Below are positions 1 through 6,647 of a stretch of 7,193 nucleotides of DNA, one piece after another. The translations under genes and the position numbers were made by a program. The notes under the pieces were generated by a model. The model saw only the letters and a list, made by a program, of their open reading frames with translations. It did not search any database and had not been told where the DNA came from. Source of the stretch: Myxococcales bacterium (GTDB lineage: Bacteria > Myxococcota > Polyangia > Fen-1088); contig PMBY01000381.1 of the NCBI GenBank assembly GCA_003153875.1, positions 1 through 7,193 on the forward strand, given 5' to 3'. Positions within the stretch are counted from its first letter, which is position 1. Each line of letters starts with the position of its first letter.

Positions 1-1298
1 CGGCGGGCGATGTCATCATCCGCCACGTGCGATTCCGCGATGGATACAGTGCCGACTCAGTGGATATGGACAGCAACGCGGTCAATTTGGTCTGGGACCA
101 CTGCGACATGATGTTCAGTCACGACGAAAACATGTCCAGCTTCAAGACTCCGCCGGAAAACATGACGTATCAGTATTCGATCAATGCGTGGGGTCTCGAG
201 ACCCATTCCTGCGGCGGGCTGTGGGATCAGAACAAAGCCACGTCCCACCACTCACTGTGGGCGCACAATCACACCCGCAATCCCAAAGCCCGCGCCACGC
301 TGCTCGATTGGATCAACAACGTCACCTTCGATTGGGACATCGGCTTCATCATGGGGGATTCGAGCTCGCCCGCTCGCTGGCAGGCCAACGTGCGCGGCAG
401 CTATTTCGTTTCCGGCACCGCCAAGACCGACGCCCTGGAGAGCGCGAACCTGGACAGCACCGGGAAGCCCAATTTCCACCTATTCATGGAAGACTGCGCG
501 CTCGACGGCAACATCAATGGCGTGCTCGACGTCACCAAGACGGACTTCGACATGGCGTCTGGCGACTACGAGAAGATGACCGCACCGTTCCCGCTCACGG
601 CGAACTTCCAGCCGGTGAGCGCCAGCAATCCGATTGTCGGAGTTCCCGTCACCCAGGATGACCATTTGACCGCCTACAAGAAGGTCATTTCGAGTGTGGG
701 GCCGCTGCGCCTCGACGTGAAATACCAGAAGCCCCTGCGCGATGAGGTGGACGCGCTGGTGGTCAACGACCTGGTCACCCAAAATCACAGACACCTCAAC
801 TACCAGCAGATCGATGCCAACGGTTTGAGCAACGGCGGTATGGGTACGTTGAGTTCCACGCCAGCTCCGGCCGACACAGACAAGGACGGCATGCCTGACT
901 ACTGGGAGAAGGCGGTTGGGCTCAACCCCAGCCTCGACGACCACAACGGTCTGGTGCCATGCGTATACGCATACGTGCCTGGGAACGTCGGCTACACCTG
1001 GCTGGAAGACTATCTGCAGTGGCTCGCGATTCCCCACGGGGTAGTGGCCAAGGGTACCTCCCTGGATGTGGACATGACTCGCTTCACATCCGGACTCAAG
1101 GCGGGCGCGGTCTACACGGTCTCGTCGGCGGTCAACGGCACCGTGTCCGTGGCGGCGGATGGCAAGACGGCCCACTTCGTGCCCAATCCCAATTTCGTGG
1201 GACGGGCCGGGTTCAAGTTCTCCGGCACCGACAGCGACAAGAGCACGATTGCGTCCGACGTCGGCGTGCTCGTGGGCGAAACCGCGGCGACCAACTAG
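1..1298 (+). CDS. Pectate lyase, polysaccharide lyase family 1 (5' truncated)
   Basis: The reading frame is open from base 3 and the N terminus lies outside the window. The GTG at 27 is an internal codon, because the sequence before it (AGDVIIRH) already fits the beta-helix strand that precedes VRFRDG in PL1 enzymes. Pectate-lyase features follow in order: a DSVDMDS segment, WDHC (93-104) followed by SHDEN, a GGLW segment, and RNPKAR (276-293). The last matches the RxPxxR motif that carries the catalytic arginine in PL1. Such enzymes cleave polygalacturonate by calcium-dependent beta-elimination outside the cytoplasm. After the beta-helix come an Asp-rich motif DTDKDGMPDYW (873-905), like calcium-binding TSP3-type repeats, a GYTWLEDYLQW segment (990-1022), and an Ig/cadherin-like domain (about 1047-1280). 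About 100 or more N-terminal residues, including any signal peptide, are probably missing. Family assignment is strong; exact substrate is inferred. The TAG stop lies in a small CTAGT/ACTAG inverted repeat (1295-1309). Confidence 0.88.
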   Translation, partial: AGDVIIRHVRFRDGYSADSVDMDSNAVNLVWDHCDMMFSHDENMSSFKTPPENMTYQYSINAWGLETHSCGGLWDQNKATSHHSLWAHNHTRNPKARATLLDWINNVTFDWDIGFIMGDSSSPARWQANVRGSYFVSGTAKTDALESANLDSTGKPNFHLFMEDCALDGNINGVLDVTKTDFDMASGDYEKMTAPFPLTANFQPVSASNPIVGVPVTQDDHLTAYKKVISSVGPLRLDVKYQKPLRDEVDALVVNDLVTQNHRHLNYQQIDANGLSNGGMGTLSSTPAPADTDKDGMPDYWEKAVGLNPSLDDHNGLVPCVYAYVPGNVGYTWLEDYLQWLAIPHGVVAKGTSLDVDMTRFTSGLKAGAVYTVSSAVNGTVSVAADGKTAHFVPNPNFVGRAGFKFSGTDSDKSTIASDVGVLVGETAATN

Positions 1299-1375
1299 TT
1301 TCTGACTAGCCGCAGGCCCAGGTGCGTGGCGGTCTGCTACTCACCGCGTTGTAGGATTGTGTGAGCCGAACAGAC

Positions 1376-1400
1376 TACGCCATGGCACTGCCCTGGCGTA
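1376..1400 (+). terminator. Hairpin downstream of the pectate lyase gene
   Basis: TACGCCA (1376-1382) pairs with TGGCGTA (1394-1400). Inside, after one mismatch, GGC (1384-1386) pairs with GCC (1390-1392), leaving a three-base loop. This gives ten base pairs starting 78 bases after the lyase stop. The bases that follow (atttggt) are only weakly T-rich, so it is a poor textbook terminator. It could instead be a transcript-end stabiliser or an operator upstream of the esterase gene. Confidence 0.35.
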
Positions 1401-1509
1401 ATTTGGTAAAGGGGGAGTGTCCCACTAAATCGGGTCACACCAGCAGATTGTTTCATGTCCAAACGCGGCCTACCCCAAGTTCTAGAAGACCGCAACGTCG
1501 CATCACACC

Positions 1510-1513
1510 GGAG
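1510..1513 (+). promoter_or_regulatory. Ribosome binding site of the esterase gene
   Basis: GGAG lies seven bases before the ATG at 1521. It decides the start: an in-frame ATG at 1455 would put 22 polar residues ahead of the signal peptide, while the start at 1521 leads directly into a normal lipoprotein signal sequence. Confidence 0.6.
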
Positions 1514-1520
1514 TCTTTCA

Positions 1521-2861
1521 ATGATGAACCCCTGTCGCAGCCGTCTCTTCCTCGGCATCTTCGCCCTGAGCACCGTGTCCCTGCTGGCCTGCAGCTCCAG
1601 CGACTCCCCGTCGGGTGCTGGAGGCAGCAGCGGCGGCGAGGTGACTTCATCTGGCGGCGTGAGCGCCGGTGGAACCACCACCAGTCCCCCAGCCTCGGGA
1701 GGTGCTCTGCCCAGCGCCGGCACGCCTGCCTCTGGTGGGCAGGCGCAGGCCGGCTCAGTTGCTCAGGGTGGATCGGACACTGGAGGCGCCGCGACCAGTG
1801 CCGCCGGGCAAACGGCACCGGGTGGCAGCGTTGCTGGCACTAGCGCCGCAGGCGGTGCCACTGGTGGCAGAGAGACCGGCGGCAGCCCAACGGCCGGCAA
1901 AGAAACCGGTGGTAGCCCAGAAGCTGGCACAGTGGCGGGTGGCAGCAAGGCCGGCGGCAGCCTCGCTGGCGGCAGCAAGACCGGTGGCAGCGTCGCCGGA
2001 GGCAGCATGGCGGCCGGCAGCGTGGCGGCCGGCACGATCGCCGGTGGCAGCGTCGCTGGCGGCAGCAAGACCGGTGGCAGCGCGACCGGCGGTGTTGCCT
2101 CGGGTGGTGTGGCGACTGGCGGCAAGACATCAACTGGCAGCCCCGGCGGAGCGGCGGGCGGCGCTATTGTTATGCCCGCCACGGGCACCTACCCGGTGTC
2201 GGCCGGGACACCGACCATCTATCTGGCAGGGGATTCAACCTGCCAAACCTACGCCACCAACGCGAGTGACCAGCAGGGGTGGGGTCAGAGGTTCCAAGAA
2301 TTCTTCAATGCCAGCGACGTGCTGGTTGTGAACAAGGCGATCGGTGGCAGAAGTTCCAAGTCCTTTATTGACGAAGGGCACTTGACCGAGATCTTGAACG
2401 TGATCAAGCCCGGCGATTACCTCTTCGCCCAGTGGGGAATCAACGACCGATACTCGAGCGATGCGACTCGCTACACCAACCCCGCTACCACTTTCCGAAC
2501 CTACCTGAAGCAGTACATTGACGGCGCCCGCGGCAAGAACGCGATACCGGTCCTGCTCACTCCAACGCCGCGTCACCAACTATCCAATGGACTGCCCACC
2601 AATGGTTTCGCGGAATATTGCACGGCCATCATTGCCGTGGGCGCGGAAACCAATACCCCGGTCATTGACCTGCAATCCATGGCTCTCGCGTACTACACCA
2701 AGGTTGGCGATGCCTACGTTAGCTCGACCCTCATATTGGACGCCCTACACTTTGTGTCGGCAGGCGCCTATCAGATGGCCAGAATGGTGGCGCTGGGGGT
2801 GTCGGCGGTGGGGCTCCCCATCTCGCCCAAAGTAATCCAGTCCAAGCTGGCCGCTCACTGA
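1521..2861 (+). CDS. Lipoprotein SGNH hydrolase, rhamnogalacturonan acetylesterase-like (CE12 type)
   Basis: The 446-residue product starts with a lipoprotein signal peptide: basic RSR, a hydrophobic stretch, and lipobox LLAC with Cys24 as the predicted lipidated residue. Residues 25 to about 225 form a Gly/Ser/Ala/Thr linker. The catalytic domain follows (about 230-446). It has the four SGNH blocks: GDST with nucleophile Ser239, GGRSS with Gly276, GIND with Asn308, and DALH with Asp407 and His410. QQGWG after block I, GGRSSKSF, TPTPR and H-F-x-S-x-G-A are typical of CE12 esterases, which remove acetyl groups from rhamnogalacturonan I. One oddity is Ile307 where the family usually has His in GHND. 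A second ATG at 1524 is an equally possible initiator. The neighbouring pectate lyase supports a pectin role. Deacetylation of another polysaccharide, such as xylan, cannot be excluded. SGNH assignment is firm; substrate is less so. Confidence 0.87.
   Translation: MMNPCRSRLFLGIFALSTVSLLACSSSDSPSGAGGSSGGEVTSSGGVSAGGTTTSPPASGGALPSAGTPASGGQAQAGSVAQGGSDTGGAATSAAGQTAPGGSVAGTSAAGGATGGRETGGSPTAGKETGGSPEAGTVAGGSKAGGSLAGGSKTGGSVAGGSMAAGSVAAGTIAGGSVAGGSKTGGSATGGVASGGVATGGKTSTGSPGGAAGGAIVMPATGTYPVSAGTPTIYLAGDSTCQTYATNASDQQGWGQRFQEFFNASDVLVVNKAIGGRSSKSFIDEGHLTEILNVIKPGDYLFAQWGINDRYSSDATRYTNPATTFRTYLKQYIDGARGKNAIPVLLTPTPRHQLSNGLPTNGFAEYCTAIIAVGAETNTPVIDLQSMALAYYTKVGDAYVSSTLILDALHFVSAGAYQMARMVALGVSAVGLPISPKVIQSKLAAH
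1860..2129 (+). repeat. 15-nt tandem coding repeat: 18 in-register pentapeptides
   Basis: Residues 114-203 of the esterase read as 18 consecutive five-residue units of consensus [A/T]-G-G-S-x, without any insertion or loss. Examples are TGGRE, TGGSP, AGGSK, AGGSL, TGGSV and AGGSM. Two identical 30-base blocks, 1963-1992 and 2053-2082, lie exactly 90 bases (six units) apart, which suggests recent duplication or gene conversion within the array. The array forms most of the flexible linker between the lipid anchor and the catalytic domain. Confidence 0.85.
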
Positions 2862-3152
2862 GCTGGTCGAGTCCTCGCGAGGGGATCTGGCCGCGCCTGC
2901 CGGTTGGGAGCCTCGCCTCTCTGGGACCCGTCGCCGTGCTGCGTCTTACGCAACACAGCTGCGTTCTGTTGAAGCTATTGGCTGGCCGCTGCCCTGAGTA
3001 AGTAGCAGCAGAATGGCACGCCAGAGGCTGCTTGACTTGCCGCTCTGCTACCGGGGAAGCTAGATAACCACGCAATCAGGCGTTCCAGCCCGCGAACGGG
3101 TCGGGGCTCCTTTCGTCTCAACGGGCAGGCAGCAAGACAGGATGAAGTCAAC
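2862..3152. other. Intergenic region between esterase and alpha-galactosidase genes
   Basis: These 291 bases contain no convincing gene. A perfect ten-base palindrome CCTCGCGAGG sits at 2873-2882, shortly after the esterase stop, with no T-tract. A TTGACT at 3032-3037 resembles a -35 box but has no matching -10 at normal spacing. The bases 3081-3108 can fold in several competing ways. AGGA at 3139-3142, ten bases before the next ATG, is the likely ribosome binding site. Confidence 0.5.
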
Positions 3153-4985
3153 ATGACGCTTCGTCAGCTCGAAATCGCGCACCCTCGCCGCGGCTTCAAA
3201 CGGAAATCGTTGTTACGTCTGGCGCTACTGACCTGCTTGACCGGCGCTGTGTGGGCAGGCGGGTGCTCAAGTGAAACGCCGGCAGGAGGCAGCACGGGCG
3301 GCGTCCACGCGACTGGCGGCAGCGCCACAGGCGGCGTTGCCGTTGGCGGTAGTGGAGGCGTGCCCCAGACCATGGGAAACAGTGCCTCGGGTGGTACCGC
3401 GAACGACGGCAACGCTGGTAGCCCCCAAACAGGGGGAATCAGTGCCACGGGCGGCACCGCGACTGGCGGCAGCGAAGCAACTCCTCAGATGACCGGCGGC
3501 AGTGCGGCGGGCGGTGCTGTAGCCGGCGGCAGTGCTGCCAGCGGTACCACTCAGGCAACAGGCGGCTCCGGCACCGGTGGCGCCACCGGCGGCAAAGCGA
3601 CAGGCGGGAGCGCGAGCGGCGGTGGGACAAATGGCGGCAGTGTCGCTGGCGGAAGCGCGAGTGGTGGCAATTCTGGCGGGGGCGGTGCGAGCAGCAGCAC
3701 GGCAAGCGGCGGCAGCAACACAGGCGGCAAGGCGACGGGCGGCGCGGCTACGGGCGGCACCGTGGCTGGCGGCACGGCACCGGGCGGCACCACCGCAGCC
3801 GGCGGTACGAAGACCACAGGAGGCACCACGTCCTTCGCGGGTACCACCGCAACTGGTATCCTCGCGGCCACGCCTCCCATGGGCTGGAATAGCTGGAACA
3901 AGTTCGGGGGCGGCGTCACCGACACCCTGGTCAGAGGCATCGCCGACGCCATCGTTTCGAGTGGCATGCAGGCGGTGGGCTACCAATACATCAACATCGA
4001 TGACATGTGGCAAGCATCCAGCCGCGACTCGAGTGGCAACATCGTGCCAGACAGCACTAAATTCCCCAACGGAATGAAAGCCCTTGCTGACTACGTGCAC
4101 GGCAAAGGACTGAAGCTCGGTGTTTACTCCGACCGCGGCACCAAGACCTGTGCCGGCAAGCCGGGCTCGTACAGCTATGAGACCAAGGATGCGCAAACCT
4201 ACGCGTCGTGGGGCGTGGACTACCTGAAGTACGACAACTGCAGCCCCGCCGCGGGTTCGAATATTCAGACGGACTACACCAACATGGCCAATGCCCTGAA
4301 GGCGACGGGGCGGCCCATCGTGTTCAGCATCTGCGCCTGGTGGTTCTACACCTGGGAGACAACCATCGGCCAGCTATGGAGGACAGGCACTGACATCACG
4401 GACACCTGGGACAAGGACAGCCACAGTTTCATCTCTCTACTTAACAACAATGGCGGGTGGTCGGGTCGATACAGCGGTGCCTCCTATGGTTCACCCGGGC
4501 TCGCCCAGTACGCCGTGCCTGGGCACTGGAACGACCCCGACATGCTCGAGGTCGGGAACGGCGGCATGACGGACACCGAGTACCAGTCGCACTTCAGCCT
4601 GTGGGCGATCATGGCCGCTCCCCTAATTGCGGGGAACGACATAAGAAGCATGAACGCAGCGACCAAGAACATCCTGACCAACGCCGACGTCATTGCCGTG
4701 GACCAGGATCCGCTGGGCATCCAGGGCAAGCCGATCAGCACGAGCACGACGCTTGAAGTATGGTCGAAGAAGCTCTCCGGCACCCAGACCTATGCCGTGG
4801 TCTTGTTCAATCGCACCGCAGCCAGTTCCGATATCACAGTGACCTGGTCCAGCCTCGGCATCACCTCCGCATCCGCCACCGTACGGGATCTGTGGTCCCA
4901 CACAGATCTTGGCTCAACCGCCACGCAGTACACAGCCACGGTTCCGTCGCACGGCGTGGTGATGCTCAAGGTGGTTGGCAGCTGA
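3153..4985 (+). CDS. Alpha-galactosidase, GH27, linker-tethered probable lipoprotein
   Basis: The 610-residue product has three parts. Residues 1-38 form a signal peptide with a basic start (RRGFKRK), a hydrophobic core and AGGC, with Cys38 as probable lipidation site; RRGF also resembles a Tat motif. Residues about 42-232 are a Gly/Ser/Thr/Ala linker. Residues about 236-610 are a complete GH27 enzyme. It opens with PPMGWNSWNKFGG and has NIDDMW (281-286), GVYSDRG, CAGKPGS, and YLKYDNC with nucleophile Asp361. RTGTDITDTW follows with acid/base Asp414, then WNDPDMLEVGNGGM. Cys333 and Cys363 match the conserved disulfide pair. A beta-sandwich domain ends the protein. GH27 enzymes release terminal alpha-galactose with retention of configuration. 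The Asp-Asp pair in NIDDMW favours alpha-galactosidase over the beta-L-arabinopyranosidase branch, in which this position differs. Likely substrates are galactomannan, raffinose-type sugars or pectin side chains (inference). Confidence 0.92.
   Translation: MTLRQLEIAHPRRGFKRKSLLRLALLTCLTGAVWAGGCSSETPAGGSTGGVHATGGSATGGVAVGGSGGVPQTMGNSASGGTANDGNAGSPQTGGISATGGTATGGSEATPQMTGGSAAGGAVAGGSAASGTTQATGGSGTGGATGGKATGGSASGGGTNGGSVAGGSASGGNSGGGGASSSTASGGSNTGGKATGGAATGGTVAGGTAPGGTTAAGGTKTTGGTTSFAGTTATGILAATPPMGWNSWNKFGGGVTDTLVRGIADAIVSSGMQAVGYQYINIDDMWQASSRDSSGNIVPDSTKFPNGMKALADYVHGKGLKLGVYSDRGTKTCAGKPGSYSYETKDAQTYASWGVDYLKYDNCSPAAGSNIQTDYTNMANALKATGRPIVFSICAWWFYTWETTIGQLWRTGTDITDTWDKDSHSFISLLNNNGGWSGRYSGASYGSPGLAQYAVPGHWNDPDMLEVGNGGMTDTEYQSHFSLWAIMAAPLIAGNDIRSMNAATKNILTNADVIAVDQDPLGIQGKPISTSTTLEVWSKKLSGTQTYAVVLFNRTAASSDITVTWSSLGITSASATVRDLWSHTDLGSTATQYTATVPSHGVVMLKVVGS
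3303..3542 (+). repeat. Four 60-nt (20-residue) higher-order repeats in the GH27 linker
   Basis: Residues 51-130 divide into four units of exactly 20 residues: 3303-3362, 3363-3422, 3423-3482 and 3483-3542. All four share Gly at position 5, Ser-Ala at 7-8, Gly-Gly at 10-11 and Gly at 16. Units two to four begin with Pro-Gln. By hand count, units two and three match at about 42 of 60 bases without gaps. The remaining linker (3543-3848) is less regular Gly-Gly-rich sequence. The 60-nt period is distinct from the 15-nt period of the esterase linker. Confidence 0.7.
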
Positions 4986-5012
4986 TCTCAACACTACCGC
5001 GTCTTGAGATCA
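4983..5012. terminator. Shared hairpin over two convergent stop codons
   Basis: TGATCTCAA (4983-4991) and TTGAGATCA (5004-5012) form a perfect nine-base inverted repeat with a 12-base loop. The left arm begins with the TGA stop of the GH27 gene. The TAG stop of the convergent glycosyltransferase (4994-4996) lies in the loop, and its last codons lie in the loop and right arm. Symmetry and position suit a bidirectional terminator. No T-tract follows on either strand and the stem has only three G/C pairs, so intrinsic termination may be inefficient. Confidence 0.5.
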
Positions 5013-6589
5013 AAGTTCAGCCGCACGATCTCTTTCCAGCGCGGCCAGGTCCAGATGGGATCGCTGACCACCAGCTTCACCCGGTCGTAGAGACGCGCGA
5101 CATTTTCGTCGGCGATCAGGTTGCGTTCCTGGCTGATGCTTTCGCCGTAACCGGTGGGAACGTCACGCCAGAAATGGCCGATGCGCCAGTTCTTCTTGTC
5201 GACCGCCGGCAGCCGAGCGATGAGCGCATCGGTGATGCCATAGCCGTCCAAGATGATGGCCGTAGGCGGGGCAAAGAAGCTCAACACCCCCAACGGCGAC
5301 CCTGTGCTCCAAACTTGGTTGGGCGCGATGGCCTGGCCCTGTTTCTTGCGCTCGTCGTTGGGGATGTTGCCGCCTCGGTGCATGCGCAGCAAAGCGGAGT
5401 TGCCCAGGTAGAAGGCTCGCTCATCGCCAACGCCGCGCTCGTCCCACGGGGCCTTGGAGATGGCACTGATGGCTAGGTTGTAGTCGACGTTTGCTCCCAG
5501 CGTGGGATGCGGAGTCAGGAGCAGCCCCGCGGCCGTCATCACCGCTGCTGGCAGGTAGGCCGTCGCGCCCTTGGGCAGCCATTGTTCGCGCAGCAAGAAA
5601 GCCAGCAACAACGCACTCGCGAGCAGCGGCAGCGTGAAGTACCGCCCCGCCATGAAGTCGCCGCCAATCCGTACGATGTACACCAGATAGAGCACAATCC
5701 CGAAGCCGAGCGCATACAGCCGACGCTCGCGTTGCAAAACCAAGAGCCCGAGCGCGCAGGCGATCACGAGCAGCGATGTGGGATCAAACGCGATCTGGGA
5801 CAAGGCGTAGCCCAGGCCCTGCAGCCACAGCTCGGAGGAAGGGATGCCGGCCGCGAGCTTGGCGTAGGCGGTGTTGGGGAAGGGAAAGCCGTAGTACACC
5901 ACGGCGAAGATCTCCCACAGCAGCAGGGGCGCCAACCCGACCACCAGGGTCTTGCCTGCCCCGCGAAACGTGTCGTGCAACCGCCAATAGGCCGACAGGA
6001 TGAATGGCAGCGAGACCAGCATCGTGTCCAGGCGGTTCAGCGCGAGCAACCCCGTCAGCAACGTCACTCGGAAAGCCCTGCGGCGCGACTCGGCTTCGGG
6101 ATCACATCCGACCGGCCCGTTTCCACGCAGATGCTCGGCCACCAGCAGCACGAACAGGAGGTGGGTCAGCGGATTTTCCAGGCCCGAGGTGGAGTAGTCC
6201 ACGAACGACTTGGACGACACCAGGCCTGCCATCGCCAGCAGCGCGGCCGGACCAGGAAGGTGCAGGCGGAATGCCACCAGATAGAGAGTCGCCAGCGACA
6301 GCCCCAGCGAGAGCAGCAGTCCGGCCGCCATGGGCTCATGTGTCAACGAATAGGCAAGCGCCAACAAGAACATCCACAACGGATGCGTGAATCCCTGCAC
6401 GCGCTCGTGCAGGTTCCAGCGCAGGCCCTCGCCTTCCACCAGGTTGCGCACGGTTCGCATCGTGATGAAAGCATCGTCGCTGATCCAGGCGTGGCGGAGC
6501 AGGACCAGCGCGCACACAGCCAGAGCCGCCGCCTTCAGTGCGGTGGCGCCGCTGAGCCTGCCCGTCGGTTTTTCCAGTTCCCTATCCAT
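4994..6589 (-). CDS. Polytopic GT-C glycosyltransferase, AftB-like
   Basis: This 531-residue membrane protein has a first hydrophobic helix (about 16-34), then SDDAF (37-41), with the acidic pair expected in the first periplasmic loop of GT-C enzymes. VRNLVEGEGLRWN and ERVQGFTHPLW follow. Further hydrophobic segments run to about residue 358, roughly nine to eleven helices. Conserved-looking points include SGLENP (135-140), NRLD (185-188), FPFPNTAYAK (235-244) and GGDFMAGRYF (309-318). A soluble C-terminal part (about 360-531) contains LDGYGITDALIARLP and RIGHFWRDVPTGY. This pattern resembles the mycobacterial arabinofuranosyltransferase AftB and its wider bacterial relatives. They transfer sugars from polyprenyl-phosphate donors to envelope glycans on the outer face of the inner membrane. 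Donor and acceptor here are unknown. The ATG at 6589 has no evident Shine-Dalgarno sequence, but an in-frame TAG at 6623-6625 leaves no better start upstream. Confidence 0.8.
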   Translation of the reverse strand: MDRELEKPTGRLSGATALKAAALAVCALVLLRHAWISDDAFITMRTVRNLVEGEGLRWNLHERVQGFTHPLWMFLLALAYSLTHEPMAAGLLLSLGLSLATLYLVAFRLHLPGPAALLAMAGLVSSKSFVDYSTSGLENPLTHLLFVLLVAEHLRGNGPVGCDPEAESRRRAFRVTLLTGLLALNRLDTMLVSLPFILSAYWRLHDTFRGAGKTLVVGLAPLLLWEIFAVVYYGFPFPNTAYAKLAAGIPSSELWLQGLGYALSQIAFDPTSLLVIACALGLLVLQRERRLYALGFGIVLYLVYIVRIGGDFMAGRYFTLPLLASALLLAFLLREQWLPKGATAYLPAAVMTAAGLLLTPHPTLGANVDYNLAISAISKAPWDERGVGDERAFYLGNSALLRMHRGGNIPNDERKKQGQAIAPNQVWSTGSPLGVLSFFAPPTAIILDGYGITDALIARLPAVDKKNWRIGHFWRDVPTGYGESISQERNLIADENVARLYDRVKLVVSDPIWTWPRWKEIVRLNFDLKTR

Positions 6590-6619
6590 GCCATTGCCAC
6601 GGCTGGCCGAAGCGGCAGG

Positions 6620-6647
6620 ACTCTACACCAGACCCCAGGCGAGCCAA
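6620..6647 (-). promoter_or_regulatory. Weak candidate promoter for the glycosyltransferase gene
   Basis: On the minus strand TTGGCT (6647-6642) and TAGAGT (6625-6620) are separated by 16 bases. Each matches four of six consensus positions of a housekeeping sigma-70 promoter. Transcription would begin near 6613, about 24 bases before the ATG. Matches this weak occur by chance. Confidence 0.2.

Noticed and set aside
480..1175. 231-codon minus-strand frame
   Set aside because: It lies entirely within the pectate lyase gene, which has clear family motifs. The antisense product shows none.
1295..1309. CTAGT/ACTAG hairpin over the lyase stop codon as a terminator
   Set aside because: Only five weak pairs with a five-base loop, too unstable to support alone.
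1455..1520. Earlier ATG start for the esterase gene
   Set aside because: It adds 22 polar residues before a complete lipoprotein signal peptide and lacks a good ribosome binding site, whereas GGAG is well placed for 1521.
1860..2129. CRISPR-like array
   Set aside because: Repeats are 15-base coding units without unique spacers, in frame inside a lipoprotein gene.
1763..2188. Antisense frame rich in Leu-Pro-Pro repeats
   Set aside because: It is the reverse complement of the Gly-Gly-Ser codon array. Stops are absent only because the repeat codons lack them on that strand.
2873..2882. Palindrome CCTCGCGAGG as terminator or operator
   Set aside because: It is ten bases long without a loop or T-tract, as expected fairly often by chance in GC-rich DNA.
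3032..3037. TTGACT as a -35 box for the GH27 gene
   Set aside because: The nearest -10-like sequences (around 3061-3068) are 23-25 bases away, too far for normal spacing.
3551..3967. Antisense Pro-Pro-Val/Ala-rich frame
   Set aside because: It has the same cause as the antisense frame in the esterase linker: a shadow of the GH27 linker with no family feature or start signal.
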